A DNA stretch of 13,507 nucleotides from Isotricha intestinalis (lineage: Eukaryota; Ciliophora; Litostomatea; Vestibuliferida; Isotrichidae), in assembly GCA_023807065.1 (NCBI GenBank), contig JAJJLU010004408.1:1-13507 (forward strand), written 5' to 3'. The stretch's first letter is position 1, and every line of letters starts with the position of its first letter. The notes beneath the pieces were generated by a model, which searched no databases, was not told the origin of the DNA, and worked only from the letters and a program-made list of their open reading frames with translations. The translations under genes and the position numbers were made by a program. Positions 1 to 9,100 of the stretch are shown piece after piece.

Positions 1-501
1 ATATATTACTTTTTTAATTAATGATGATTGTAAAAGAAAAAATCCCATCCAATTACATATTATAATATCTACTTTATCATTATTTGGTAAATAGAAATTA
101 TATATATCATCTGAGATTACTTGTATTATATTATCATAGAAATTATCTTTTATTATTTCTCTTGCATATTTTGCTAAAGTTTTATTTGGTTCTATTGAAT
201 ATACTATTTTTGCTCCTGCTTTTGCTGCTAATAAAGAATTAACTCCTATTCCACTATGAATGTCTAATACTGTTTTATTGTAAAAAACATCACTGTTTAT
301 TTCTATAGCTGCTTTAAATGATAATGTTATTATTCTTTCGTTTATATTATTGGATATTTCTGATGGGTATATATATGTTCCTTCATTGTCTATTTCTACT
401 TGCTTTATATATTCACTCTCTTTAAACCATTTTTCTCTTTCATTTGGTTTAAATCCTTCTTCATCAGGAATTATTATTTCATCATTACTTTCATCATACA
501 T
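1..501 (-). CDS. PRMT-like class I methyltransferase, N-terminal 167 residues (3' end beyond window)
   Basis: The frame is open from an ATG at 501 to base 1 with no stop, so the gene continues outside the window. The class I SAM-binding fold is visible. Motif I reads VLDIHSGIGVNSLLAAKAGA (about residues 80-99), followed by an acidic strand end (YSIEP, about 104-108) that should hold the SAM ribose. A later stretch (VDIIICNWMGFFLL, about 144-157) aligns with the protein arginine methyltransferase segment that normally reads SEWMGY. PRMTs methylate arginine in nuclear and cytoplasmic proteins. Here the first double-E-loop glutamate is Asn, and the position of the second appears to be Ser, so activity is doubtful. 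The N-terminal helix with the usual YF-x-Y motif is not recognisable either. Codons are less A+T-biased than in the neighbouring low-complexity genes. Family assignment is fairly secure; enzymatic activity is not. Confidence 0.8.
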   Translation of the reverse strand, partial: MYDESNDEIIIPDEEGFKPNEREKWFKESEYIKQVEIDNEGTYIYPSEISNNINERIITLSFKAAIEINSDVFYNKTVLDIHSGIGVNSLLAAKAGAKIVYSIEPNKTLAKYAREIIKDNFYDNIIQVISDDIYNFYLPNNDKVDIIICNWMGFFLLQSSLIKKVIY

Positions 502-1450
502 ATTAAAATTTAAAAAAAAATAAATAAATAAAAGTAACTAAAAAATAAACGTTAGTTAAAAAGTATAAAAAAAACATTTAACATTTTTTTCCATTGTCTA
601 AAAAAATATAACTCTAAAAAGAAAAATTAGAATTTTTCTTTTCTAAATGAATCATTAAACAAATATAAAACAGGTGCTTAAGAACTTTCTTCTTCCCAAT
701 ACTAAATGACAATTCCACATTCTAAATCATCATCTTCTTATGAGAAAATCCAATATAGAGCTCAATTTTCTCAAAATCAGGAACAATAAATTTAATAAAT
801 TATCACGTTTTTTAAAAGAATCAATTCTATCTTTCCTTTTAATTCAAAATAAGCAACAATTTTTTTAAAATAATCTTTAATAATCCATAAATTTTTTATT
901 ATTCATATGAAGAGTATTTATTTAATTTAGATATTTAATGTATAAAAATCATAAAAATATTTTTTATTGAGGATAGTGATTGGGGATTAGGTCCAATCAC
1001 CAATCCTCAATCCACAACCTACAATCCCCATTTATTTTTAACATCTAATATTTAAATTTATTTTATAAAAGTAAATTAAATGAATAAGTTTATTTTTAAA
1101 TTAAGGCATAAGTAAAAAATTTAATGTCATAAAAAATGAAGCAAATCATTTCAATAAATACTATTGAATAGAAAAAATAATAAAGTGAAATCTTTTTAAT
1201 TTTCTTTTGAGGCAATTTTAACTAATTTTCAGTAATTTTGAGAGAATATATCAAACAGATATATATTTCATATTATGCATAAAATATTAACTACCAATTA
1301 TAATTTAATAGAAAAAAAATTATAAAAATTTGGATTAGATATCATACTAGGTGATTAATTTATTGTTTATTTAATTGAAATAAAATCTTTGAATCAATAA
1401 ATTCTCGTATCAATATTTATAACTAAATTATATAGTTTATTTATTTATAA
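502..1450. other. Gene-poor spacer with no intact gene
   Basis: This 949-bp stretch has no standard-code ORF of useful length. It contains the promoter side of the PRMT-like gene (with a small inverted repeat, TAACTAA/TTAGTTA, at 535-541 and 552-558). A plus-strand frame from about 592 to 880 reads like protein if TAA and TAG are taken as Gln. The fold-back array lies at 968-1030. The rest is A+T-rich sequence in which I see nothing clear. Confidence 0.6.
968..1030. repeat. Fold-back array of a CAATCCN heptamer
   Basis: Five consecutive 7-bp units run from 994: CAATCAC, CAATCCT, CAATCCA, CAACCTA, CAATCCC. Immediately to the left (968-993) the same kind of unit appears in reverse orientation (GGATAGT, GATTGGG, GATTAGG), so the whole can fold into a hairpin centred near 991-994. 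The element is far more G+C-rich than its surroundings. A related element lies at 11875-11903. Its role is unknown; possibilities are a small non-autonomous mobile element, a transcript end, or a degenerate telomere-like repeat. Confidence 0.75.
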
Positions 1451-1897
1451 TTAATGTTGAGATCTATAGCATGGACCTTTTTTGAAACTCATTGATTTTG
1501 CCCCAACACAATTTAAACAAAATTTAACAAAATCTTGACAATTATGTTTCAAAAAATGATATTCATAACCTTCCCAATCGCCATCATCTCTAATATAATC
1601 TTCAAGATCATCTGGAGAAACATATGTTGTACCATTTAATGCATTTCCTAAAGAATTCCAGTCATATTTTGAATCTCTCCCAACATTTCTTCTTCTGGAC
1701 CAACCAGAAGAATCATATTCAAATAAATCTTCATTCAAAAGAAAACAAACATGTCTTGCTTCAGCTTTATCAAATAATGATATTGCTAAATTATATCCTC
1801 CTAAATGCTCTTCTTCGGCAAAAATACTTGGTGGATTTTCTTTCATTAATTTAACAAAACCCAAATCAGTTTGTCCTACTCTAAATTTATAGACCAT
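1451..1897 (-). CDS. LRAT/NlpC-type papain-fold protein, 148 aa
   Basis: A complete small gene from ATG at 1897 to TAA. The C-terminal half carries the motif HNCQDFVKFCL (H118, N119, C120, Q121). This is the hallmark Asn-Cys box of the LRAT/NlpC-P60/PPPDE superfamily, whose permuted papain-like fold uses a Cys nucleophile and a His. A possible partner His is H49 in RHVCFLL, followed by an aromatic/Gly stretch (YDSSGW, 61-66) typical of the first strands. Related proteins act as acyltransferases, peptidases or deubiquitinase/deSUMOylase-like enzymes; the sequence does not say which. There is no signal peptide or membrane segment. Its composition is not Asn/Lys-rich and its codons carry more G+C than the next genes, suggesting a different history. 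The neighbouring zinc-finger gene is on the same strand, 230 bp away. Confidence 0.7.
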   Translation of the reverse strand: MVYKFRVGQTDLGFVKLMKENPPSIFAEEEHLGGYNLAISLFDKAEARHVCFLLNEDLFEYDSSGWSRRRNVGRDSKYDWNSLGNALNGTTYVSPDDLEDYIRDDGDWEGYEYHFLKHNCQDFVKFCLNCVGAKSMSFKKGPCYRSQH

Positions 1898-2127
1898 AAA
1901 TATTATATTTATTCAAAAATATAATATAAACTATTTTTACAAATTTATATTTTTTAAAAATAAAATATTTTTATTAATATAAATTATAATTAATATCCAA
2001 AAAATTTATATTTTGGGCATTAGGTAAATTATAATTTTTTCATTTGTTTTAAATTAACATTATTTATTTTTTATATGCTTATATTTATATAAAATATATT
2101 AAATTAAAAAAATAGTATATTTATATT

Positions 2128-3621
2128 TTATTCTTCTTTACTATTATGAATATTTTCCATATTTTTTTTCCTTTCTTTTCCAGATAAATTCTCCTTAACA
2201 GGTAATCCTTTTTGAATTTTAATATTATACAAAATATCATAATATTCTTTTTTATTAATATGAATTAAATTTTTAATTTTAATTTTCCCATTTTTATCAA
2301 GAATTAACTTTTGAAAGTCCATTCCATATTTTTCCACAATGATTTTTTTAGCTTGATAAATAGCTTCTCTAAATTCTTCTCTTTCTTCTCTAGTTTTAAT
2401 TTTTTTTTGATAATTTTGACTTTGATGAGGATGAACTCGACTCATATGACCTCCTAAAGCACAACCATTAATAAAATTTTTTTTACAAAAAGGACAATTG
2501 AATATAATATTTGTTTTCATATTTATTTTTTTATTTTTCTTATTTATTAATGTAAAATCTTCATCATCTTCTGAATTTGAATCTGATTCTTCATTTGATT
2601 CTTTTAATAAATTTTTCATATTATTTTTTAACATTATTTGATTATTTTTTAACTTCTCTTTTTTTATTCCATTTTTTTTAATATATTTTCTCTTTTTTCT
2701 TTTAAGGTTTTTTTTTCCTGATTTCTTTAATTCTTTTATTTCTTTTTTTTCTTCATCAAATAATTGTTTAGGGAATGATTTTTTTAAATAATTAATTGCA
2801 TCTTCAGAAATTTCATTAATAGTAATAATAATATCTTGTGTTTTATTTAATAAACATTCATTTAATTCTTGTCTTTTTTGATGAAGAAAATTAACTTGAA
2901 TTGATTGAATACTTCTTCTTAATTCATTAAATAAATGAATAATTAAATCATCAAAATTATTAATATGGTAATTTTTCAGTTGAAATAAATTATATTTTTC
3001 AATTATTTCATAAATAAAAGAATTAGAAATATAACTCCAAGTAAAAAATATTTCTTTGCTTTTTTTTAAATTATAAGGTATTATTTCAAAAAGACCTTTT
3101 TTTTCTATTTTTGTATTTATTGAAATACATTTTCCTTCTTTTCCTATTGAAATTAAAGGAAAATATTTTAAGAAAGTTCCTTTCACTTTTATTTGATCAA
3201 GAAATATAATTTTATTTATTGAAGATTCTTCAAAAAATAAATTTTGAGAATCTAAAGCTTCAAAAAAATTAGAATTAAAATTATTTTGATAATCTATTTT
3301 TACTTGATTAATTATATCTGGAAAAGGAATTAAAGAAGAATTAAAATCTATTTTTTGTATTTGATTTAAATTTATATTTCCCATAAAATTAAAATTAGAA
3401 GTGATTGGATTATTTAATATAGGAGAATTATCTTTATAATAAGAAAATTGACTATTTCTTTTTTTTTTCAAAAAATTGTCATTTGAATTAAAATTTAAAG
3501 GAGTTTGAATATTATCTATTGGATTATAAATTGCATTTATAGGACTTAAAGGTATTGTTTCTATTTTAATTAAATTTGAAGATATTAATTTATCATATGA
3601 TGAAATTAGTTGATTTGACAT
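2128..3621 (-). CDS. Single C2H2 zinc-finger protein of the ALGGH type, 497 aa
   Basis: A complete gene, ATG at 3621, TAA stop. One C2H2 finger is clear: C376-x2-C379-x12-H392-x4-H397, with the helix reading ALGGHMSRVH. This resembles the QALGGH fingers of plants and similar single fingers in protists, which bind DNA. N-terminal to it are an Asn/Ile/Phe-rich region with no recognised domain (1-280), a strongly basic patch (about 285-330, runs of KKRKYIKK type) that could be a nuclear localisation signal, and an acidic Ser/Glu/Asp stretch (about 337-355). A helical Lys-rich tail of about 100 residues follows the finger. A nuclear transcription regulator is the simplest reading (inference). An inverted repeat sits 25-65 bp upstream of the start. 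Confidence 0.75.
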   Translation of the reverse strand: MSNQLISSYDKLISSNLIKIETIPLSPINAIYNPIDNIQTPLNFNSNDNFLKKKRNSQFSYYKDNSPILNNPITSNFNFMGNINLNQIQKIDFNSSLIPFPDIINQVKIDYQNNFNSNFFEALDSQNLFFEESSINKIIFLDQIKVKGTFLKYFPLISIGKEGKCISINTKIEKKGLFEIIPYNLKKSKEIFFTWSYISNSFIYEIIEKYNLFQLKNYHINNFDDLIIHLFNELRRSIQSIQVNFLHQKRQELNECLLNKTQDIIITINEISEDAINYLKKSFPKQLFDEEKKEIKELKKSGKKNLKRKKRKYIKKNGIKKEKLKNNQIMLKNNMKNLLKESNEESDSNSEDDEDFTLINKKNKKINMKTNIIFNCPFCKKNFINGCALGGHMSRVHPHQSQNYQKKIKTREEREEFREAIYQAKKIIVEKYGMDFQKLILDKNGKIKIKNLIHINKKEYYDILYNIKIQKGLPVKENLSGKERKKNMENIHNSKEE

Positions 3622-3645
3622 TTTAAATTTTTATTTATCTTTAAT

Positions 3646-3686
3646 TTTTTCACTTCGTTAATTTATACTTTTTTTCAAGTGAAAAA
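3646..3686. promoter_or_regulatory. 10-bp perfect inverted repeat upstream of the zinc-finger gene
   Basis: The arms TTTTTCACTT (3646-3655) and AAGTGAAAAA (3677-3686) are exact reverse complements separated by 21 bp. They lie 25-65 bp upstream of the ATG at 3621. This could be a dimer-binding site or part of the promoter. The G+C-containing core CACTT/AAGTG makes pure A+T chance less likely, but no function is shown. Confidence 0.35.
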
Positions 3687-3754
3687 TATTTTTTTTATAT
3701 ATTTAAACATTAAAAAAAAAGAATTCTATTTAAAAGTTAAATTAATTTTATTTC

Positions 3755-4771
3755 TTATTTGAAATTTAAAGATTTTATTTGACCTGAATTTGTACTGTAA
3801 CTTTCACTTAAAGTTAAAATACTTAAATTTGATTTATTATTTATAGGAGTGTTATTTATACTATTATATAATGGTTTGTGTTGTTTTTCAGTTATCATAA
3901 TATTTAATGATTTATTCATTGATAAAACTTTTTTTTTTGTATTATTATAATCTTCAATACATCTTACTTTTATTTTTTCTAATTCATCACATTTTTGTTT
4001 TAAATTATTTATTTCTTCTAATCTTTTATTAAATATTTTATCGTTAAAATTTTTATCTTCTTTTTTTTTTATTTTTATTTTATTTTTATTTTTTTTTTCA
4101 TCTCTTAATTTTAAATATTTATATTTATTAATTGTATCATTTTGATAATTTGAATGATTAATCATTGATTTAATTAAGTTTTGATCATATTTTGTTATTT
4201 CTGATAATAAATGACTTTTTTGACTTTTTATTTCTTGTAAACTTTTATTTCTTTCTTTTTCTAATTTTCTCATTGATTGAATTTTATTCTTTTTTTCTTT
4301 TAATTCTTCTTCATTTTTTTTCTTAGCTTCTAATATTTTTATTTTTAATTCACTTTTTGATTTTTGAATTTCTTTTATTTCTTTATCTTTTTTTTTAAAA
4401 GCTGTTAATTTTTTATTCATTTCATCTTTTCTTTTTTTTATATTATTTATTTCATTTGTTAAATTTGAATATTGATTTATATAATCATCTTTTATTTTTG
4501 ATGATGAATTAATAATATTTTTAGAAATTGATTTATTTTCATTTTTATCAAAACTTTTCCAAAAATCAATTTCTATTTTAGGAGAAACACTTCTATTTTT
4601 TTTATAATTTGAATATATTAAACTTCTATTTGAATTCATATTTTTATTTTTTTGCTTAATTACTTTAACAACACTTGTTGTTGGATTCAATATTATTTTT
4701 TGAGTTATACAAATAAAAGGTTTTTCTTTATTATATTTTGAATTAATTAGTTTTGATTTTTTAGGAAACAT
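3755..4771 (-). CDS. Coiled-coil protein of unknown function, 338 aa
   Basis: A complete gene, ATG at 4771, TAA stop, 133 bp upstream of the zinc-finger gene on the same strand. The basic N-terminus (1-85) contains RSVSP (60-64), a proline-directed phosphorylation-type site. Two Lys/Glu-rich segments with heptad-like spacing of Leu/Ile (about 93-198 and 213-290) look like long coiled coils. The tail (300-338) is rich in Ser/Asn/Thr. There is no signal peptide, membrane segment or enzyme motif. Such proteins are often cytoskeletal or scaffold components, but I recognise no family. Confidence 0.65.
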   Translation of the reverse strand: MFPKKSKLINSKYNKEKPFICITQKIILNPTTSVVKVIKQKNKNMNSNRSLIYSNYKKNRSVSPKIEIDFWKSFDKNENKSISKNIINSSSKIKDDYINQYSNLTNEINNIKKRKDEMNKKLTAFKKKDKEIKEIQKSKSELKIKILEAKKKNEEELKEKKNKIQSMRKLEKERNKSLQEIKSQKSHLLSEITKYDQNLIKSMINHSNYQNDTINKYKYLKLRDEKKNKNKIKIKKKEDKNFNDKIFNKRLEEINNLKQKCDELEKIKVRCIEDYNNTKKKVLSMNKSLNIMITEKQHKPLYNSINNTPINNKSNLSILTLSESYSTNSGQIKSLNFK

Positions 4772-4882
4772 ATTATAATAATTGTTAATTGAATAATAAT
4801 ATAAAAAATATAATAAATAATAATTTGAAGATAAATAATTAAATTAAATAGAAATATTAAATTAAATATGTAAAGAGTAGAA

Positions 4883-4954
4883 AGCGGGGTGGCGCAGTGG
4901 AAGCGTGCTGGGCCCATAACCCAGAGGACGGTGGATCGAAACCACTCTCCGCTA
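4883..4954 (+). tRNA. Initiator tRNA-Met (CAT), intronless
   Basis: This is a full 72-nt cloverleaf. The acceptor stem AGCGGGG pairs with CTCCGCT (one G-T wobble), including the A1:T72 pair of eukaryotic initiators, with discriminator A4954. The anticodon stem carries the three G:C pairs diagnostic of initiators (CTGGG/CCCAG). The loop CCCATAA has anticodon CAT and C33. The T loop ATCGAAA has A in place of the elongator TTC start, another initiator trait. The internal A box (TGGCGCAGTGG, 4890-4900) and B box (GGATCGAAACC, 4933-4943) are the RNA polymerase III promoter. No CCA is encoded, as expected for a nuclear gene. It lies on the plus strand between two minus-strand protein genes. Confidence 0.97.
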
Positions 4955-4955
4955 A

Positions 4956-4961
4956 TTTTTT
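4956..4961 (+). terminator. RNA polymerase III T-run terminator of the initiator tRNA
   Basis: Six consecutive T on the sense strand start two bases after the tRNA discriminator. This is the standard distance and form for polymerase III termination. Confidence 0.8.
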
Positions 4962-5200
4962 ATATCTTTTATTTTTACTTTTATACTTTCTTTTTTTTTT
5001 TTAACCCCTCAACTTTATTTTTTATATTTTAAAAATCTTTTTTTCTTTTTTCTTTTTTTGACTAATTAATTATTTTATATATTTAAATTATTTAATTTAT
5101 TTATTTAAAGAAATTAAAGTCTTAATTAATTAATAAAAAAAATATTAATTTAATAAAATATAATTTCTCAGAAAAAAAATATTTATTAAAATAAAATATT

Positions 5201-6058
5201 TTATTCATCTTCTCTAAGAAATTTTTTAGGAACCTCAACATCTTCATTTTCCTTTAAATAATCAATACAAGTTTTACCTTCATTATCTTTTAACTTTAAA
5301 TTAGGATTAAGTGAAATTAAAGATTCATAAATATGAATATCAAAATTAATAGCAGCAATATGCATAGGAGTCATATTAACATCATCACCAACATCAATTA
5401 ATTCTTTTGCATAATTTAATTTAATTAAAGAATCAACAGCAGAAAAATTAATAGCATCAACAGAAACATGTAAAATACTTTGTCCAATTGTATCTCTAAA
5501 ACTTAATAAATTAATTTTATTATCACTTTCAAACTTATTTAAAATTTCTTCAGTTATTATTTCTCCATTGTAAATATCATCTTTTAAACTTTGGAATTTT
5601 TTTTCTTCTAAACTTGCTTTTTCTAAAAACTTTTCCTTTTCTAAAAGTGATTCTTTCGCATTTGAAGAATATAAACTTTGAGATTCTAAATTAGGAATAT
5701 CTAAAGATAAGTCATTTATTGAAATTTTATTTTTAGAAAAGTTTAAATCACATTTTTCACCTGTTAATTCACAATAATATTTTATATATTCTATCATTGC
5801 TTCTATTGGAGAATAAATTGAACATTTTTCCCATGCTTGATTTTTATACTTTGTCTCAAAGTCAAAAAAACCGGCTTTTAATTTATTATTTTCTGAATAT
5901 TTTCCTATTGTTGATACTTTGTATAATCCGTAAAATTTTAATTTTTGATTATTATCAAATTTTATGTTTTTTGGAGGAGAAGTTTTTAATTTTGTTGATT
6001 TTTCTAAAAATAATTTTTTTACTTTTTCTTCATCTATTTCTTCATTTTTGGGTTCCAT
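5201..6058 (-). CDS. Acyl-CoA-binding domain protein with ankyrin repeats (ACBD6-like), 285 aa
   Basis: A complete gene, ATG at 6058, TAA stop. Residues about 9-100 form an acyl-CoA-binding domain. KFYGLYK (41-47) is the signature helix whose Tyr and Lys contact the acyl-CoA, and the helix with QAWEKC (75-79) followed by the SPIEAMIEYI segment (83-92) matches the last conserved part. In the third helix the usual K-W-D-A-W is altered (KYKNQAW). A Lys/Glu linker follows (about 135-180). Then come two ankyrin repeats (about 188-219 with SILHVSV, and 226-256 with TPMHIAA) and a partial third (259-271). This ACBP-plus-ANK order and length match the ACBD6 family of long-chain acyl-CoA carriers, which are cytosolic or nuclear. 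The protein probably binds acyl-CoA and a partner via the ankyrins (known for the family, inferred here). Confidence 0.88.
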   Translation of the reverse strand: MEPKNEEIDEEKVKKLFLEKSTKLKTSPPKNIKFDNNQKLKFYGLYKVSTIGKYSENNKLKAGFFDFETKYKNQAWEKCSIYSPIEAMIEYIKYYCELTGEKCDLNFSKNKISINDLSLDIPNLESQSLYSSNAKESLLEKEKFLEKASLEEKKFQSLKDDIYNGEIITEEILNKFESDNKINLLSFRDTIGQSILHVSVDAINFSAVDSLIKLNYAKELIDVGDDVNMTPMHIAAINFDIHIYESLISLNPNLKLKDNEGKTCIDYLKENEDVEVPKKFLREDE

Positions 6059-6158
6059 TTTTTTTCAAATATTATTTTTTTAATATATTTATTAAAGAAA
6101 AAATACTTAGAGGAATATTATAAATAAATTTTTTTAGTTTTTTAATTTTATTTTTTAT

Positions 6159-9100
6159 TTAAGATTCTTCATTTTCATTTTCGTTTATATCATCTAGTTT
6201 TGTTTCTAATTTCTTAGGATTTTGGTTTTGGTTTTTTTCTTCTATTTGTTTTTTAATTATTTCATAATCATCATCATTTCTTACATCATAACTTCCATCA
6301 TAATTATTAAATATTATTTTTGCATTATTATTTCCATTATCTTCATTATTTTCTTCTTTATTATCATTTTCTTTTTTCTCTTCTTGAATATTATAATTAA
6401 TATTATTATTATTTTTTAAATTGTTATTATAATTGTCATTATAATTGTCTTCATTATCATTATTATAATTATCAGAATTATAATTATCATTATTATTTTT
6501 TTCATTATCATAAAATTTTTGATTATATTGAGTACGACTTTTTTGATTAGAATAAGAATAATTTTGTTTATAATTATTAGAAAAAGTAGATAAAGTTTTA
6601 AAACCAAATTTACTATATTTACTTTGAGAAGCATTATTATTTATTGGAGGAAGGAAAAATTCATCATTAAGTTTTTTAATTGTTAATTGAGGAACTCCGT
6701 TTTGAAATCCTTTAACTTGTAAACTTGAATTATAATTTACTTTTAATAAATAATTTGGCCAAAAAGTGGAATATGGATTATTTTTATCATTTAATGATTC
6801 TATTAATTGCTTTTTTTTTAATTTTCTTGATAATGGCTTTTTCCTTTTTGATATATTTATTCCTTGTTTCCTTTTATATTTCTTTATTATTGATTCTATT
6901 TCTTCTAAAGATGTTCTTACATCTTTTTCACTTTCTGTCTTTTTAACTTGAGAAATTGGTTTTTTTATGTTTTTATCTTTTGTTATTATTTTTATATTTT
7001 GTTTTAAATATTTATTTTTTTTATTAAACGAATTTTTATTTTTTATTTCTTTGTTTTTATTATTAGTTTTTATTTCTGTTTTTTCATTAATTTCTTCGTC
7101 TTTATCATCATTAATATTATAATTATTAAAATTATTATTTAATTCTTCTTCGCTAATTATATTTTCATTGTTAAATTCATTTTCTTCTTCTTCATTATTA
7201 TTATTAATATTATAATTTTCATATGTGTTAAAATTTTTACTTTCTTCAATTTTTGTTTTTTTATGTTTTGGTTCTTTAAATAATCCTGTTTTTTTATCAT
7301 ATAATCTATATATCCTTAATTTTTCTCTTATTTTTTGAGCTTCTATTAAATATAAATTTTCAGGATTTTTATATAATTTTGGATGAAATTTTCTTTCTCT
7401 AAATGTTGGTTTTGGTTTATTTACTTTTTTATAATATGATTTAAAATGTTCTATCATTAATCTTCTTTCTTCTTCTTTTCTTTTTTGCTCTTCTATATCT
7501 TCAAATCCTTCTTCTTCATTAACATTCTCTTTTTCATTGCTTTCTTCATATTCTCTTTCTTTTTCTGTTAATTCATCTTTTATTTCTTCATTATTATCAT
7601 CTTTTATTTCTTCAATGTTTTCATCTTTTTTTTCTTCATTATTATCATCTTTTATTTCTTCATTATTATCATCTTTTATTTCTTCAATGTTTTCATCTTT
7701 TATTTGTTCATTATTTTCATCTTTTATTTGTTCATTATTATCATCTTTTATTTGTTCATTATTTTCATCTTTTATTTGTTCATTATTTTCATCTTTTATT
7801 GGTTCATTATTTTCATCTTTTATTTGTTCATTATTATCGTCTTTTATATTTTCATCTTTTATTTGTTCTTTTTCTTCATCTTTTATTTCTTCATTATTAT
7901 ATTCTTTCTCTTCTTTTTCTTCTCTTCTTATTTCTTGAAAATCATCTTTAATAGAATTATCTTTATTTTCTAATTCTTCTTTACTTTTAATTTCTTCAAT
8001 ATTTTCATCTTCATTTATTTTTTCTTTTTCTATATTATTTTCTTCATCTTCAATTTCTTGATTTATATCATTTTCTTCTTCTTCTCCTTCTTTTTTATCA
8101 TCGAAATTAAAATTATAATCATCATAATATTCTTCATCATTTGAGTCTTGTTTTTTTTTTTCTAAATTTTCATTTTGATTTTCTGCATTTTCATTTGAAT
8201 TTGTTTCTTTAAAAACTCCTTTCTCTTCTTCAACTTCTTCTTTATCTTTATAATTAAATTCATTTTCATTTTCTTTACTATTTAATTCATTATTATCTTC
8301 TTCTTCTTCTTTGTTTTTCTCATTTGAGTTTTCATTTTCAATTTTTTCTACATCAAAATTATCAGAATCACCTTCGATTTTTTCAACATTAAAATCATCA
8401 AAATTATCATTTATTTTTTCTTTAGATGTATTATTTTTTTCTATTTCATTGTTTTCTGAATCAGAGATTCTACTTTTAATAATATAATTATTATTACTTT
8501 CATTTTCAATAATATTATTATCATCTATTTTAGAATTATTATCGTTAATGTTATTATATTCTAAATTATGATTGCTTTCAATATTATCTTCATAATTATT
8601 GTTATTTATATTTTCATCTTTTATTTTTTTATCAATACTTTCATTTTCAATATAATAATTATTATTATCTTCATCTTTTATTTTTTTTTCTATACTTTCA
8701 TTCTCAACATAATTATTATTATTATCTTCATCTTTTATTTTATTATCAATACTTTCATTATTAAGATAATTATTATTATTTTCTTCATCTTTTATTTTAT
8801 TATCAATACTTTCATTTTCAATATAATAATTATTATTATCTTCATCTTTTATTTTTTTATTAATACTTTCATTTTCAATATAATTGTTGTCTTCATCTTT
8901 TATTTTTTTATCAATACTTTCATTCTCAATATAATCATTATTATTATCTTCATCTTTTATTTTATTATCAACACTTTCATTATTAAGATAATCATTATTA
9001 TCATCTTCATCTTTTATTTTATTATCAATACTTTCATTTTTAAGATAATCATTATTATCATCTGTTTGATTATCATTTTTTATATTATAGTTATTATCAT

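Noticed and set aside
535..558. Inverted repeat TAACTAA/TTAGTTA upstream of the PRMT-like gene
   Set aside because: Only 7-bp A+T-rich arms; easily expected by chance at this composition.
968..1030. Interstitial telomere
   Set aside because: The heptamers are degenerate, arranged head to head and few; no known telomere unit matches, and genes continue on both sides.
1624..1854. Plus-strand open frame over the papain-fold gene
   Set aside because: It starts at TTG, has no motif and lies antisense to a gene with a clear catalytic box.
7573..7880. Regular short repeats resembling a CRISPR array
   Set aside because: Copies are contiguous, 24 bp, without unique spacers, and are in-frame codons of a eukaryotic gene.
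7537..7973. Plus-strand Ser/Phe-rich open frames
   Set aside because: Antisense shadow of the octapeptide repeat, with the same 24-bp period and no independent coding signal.
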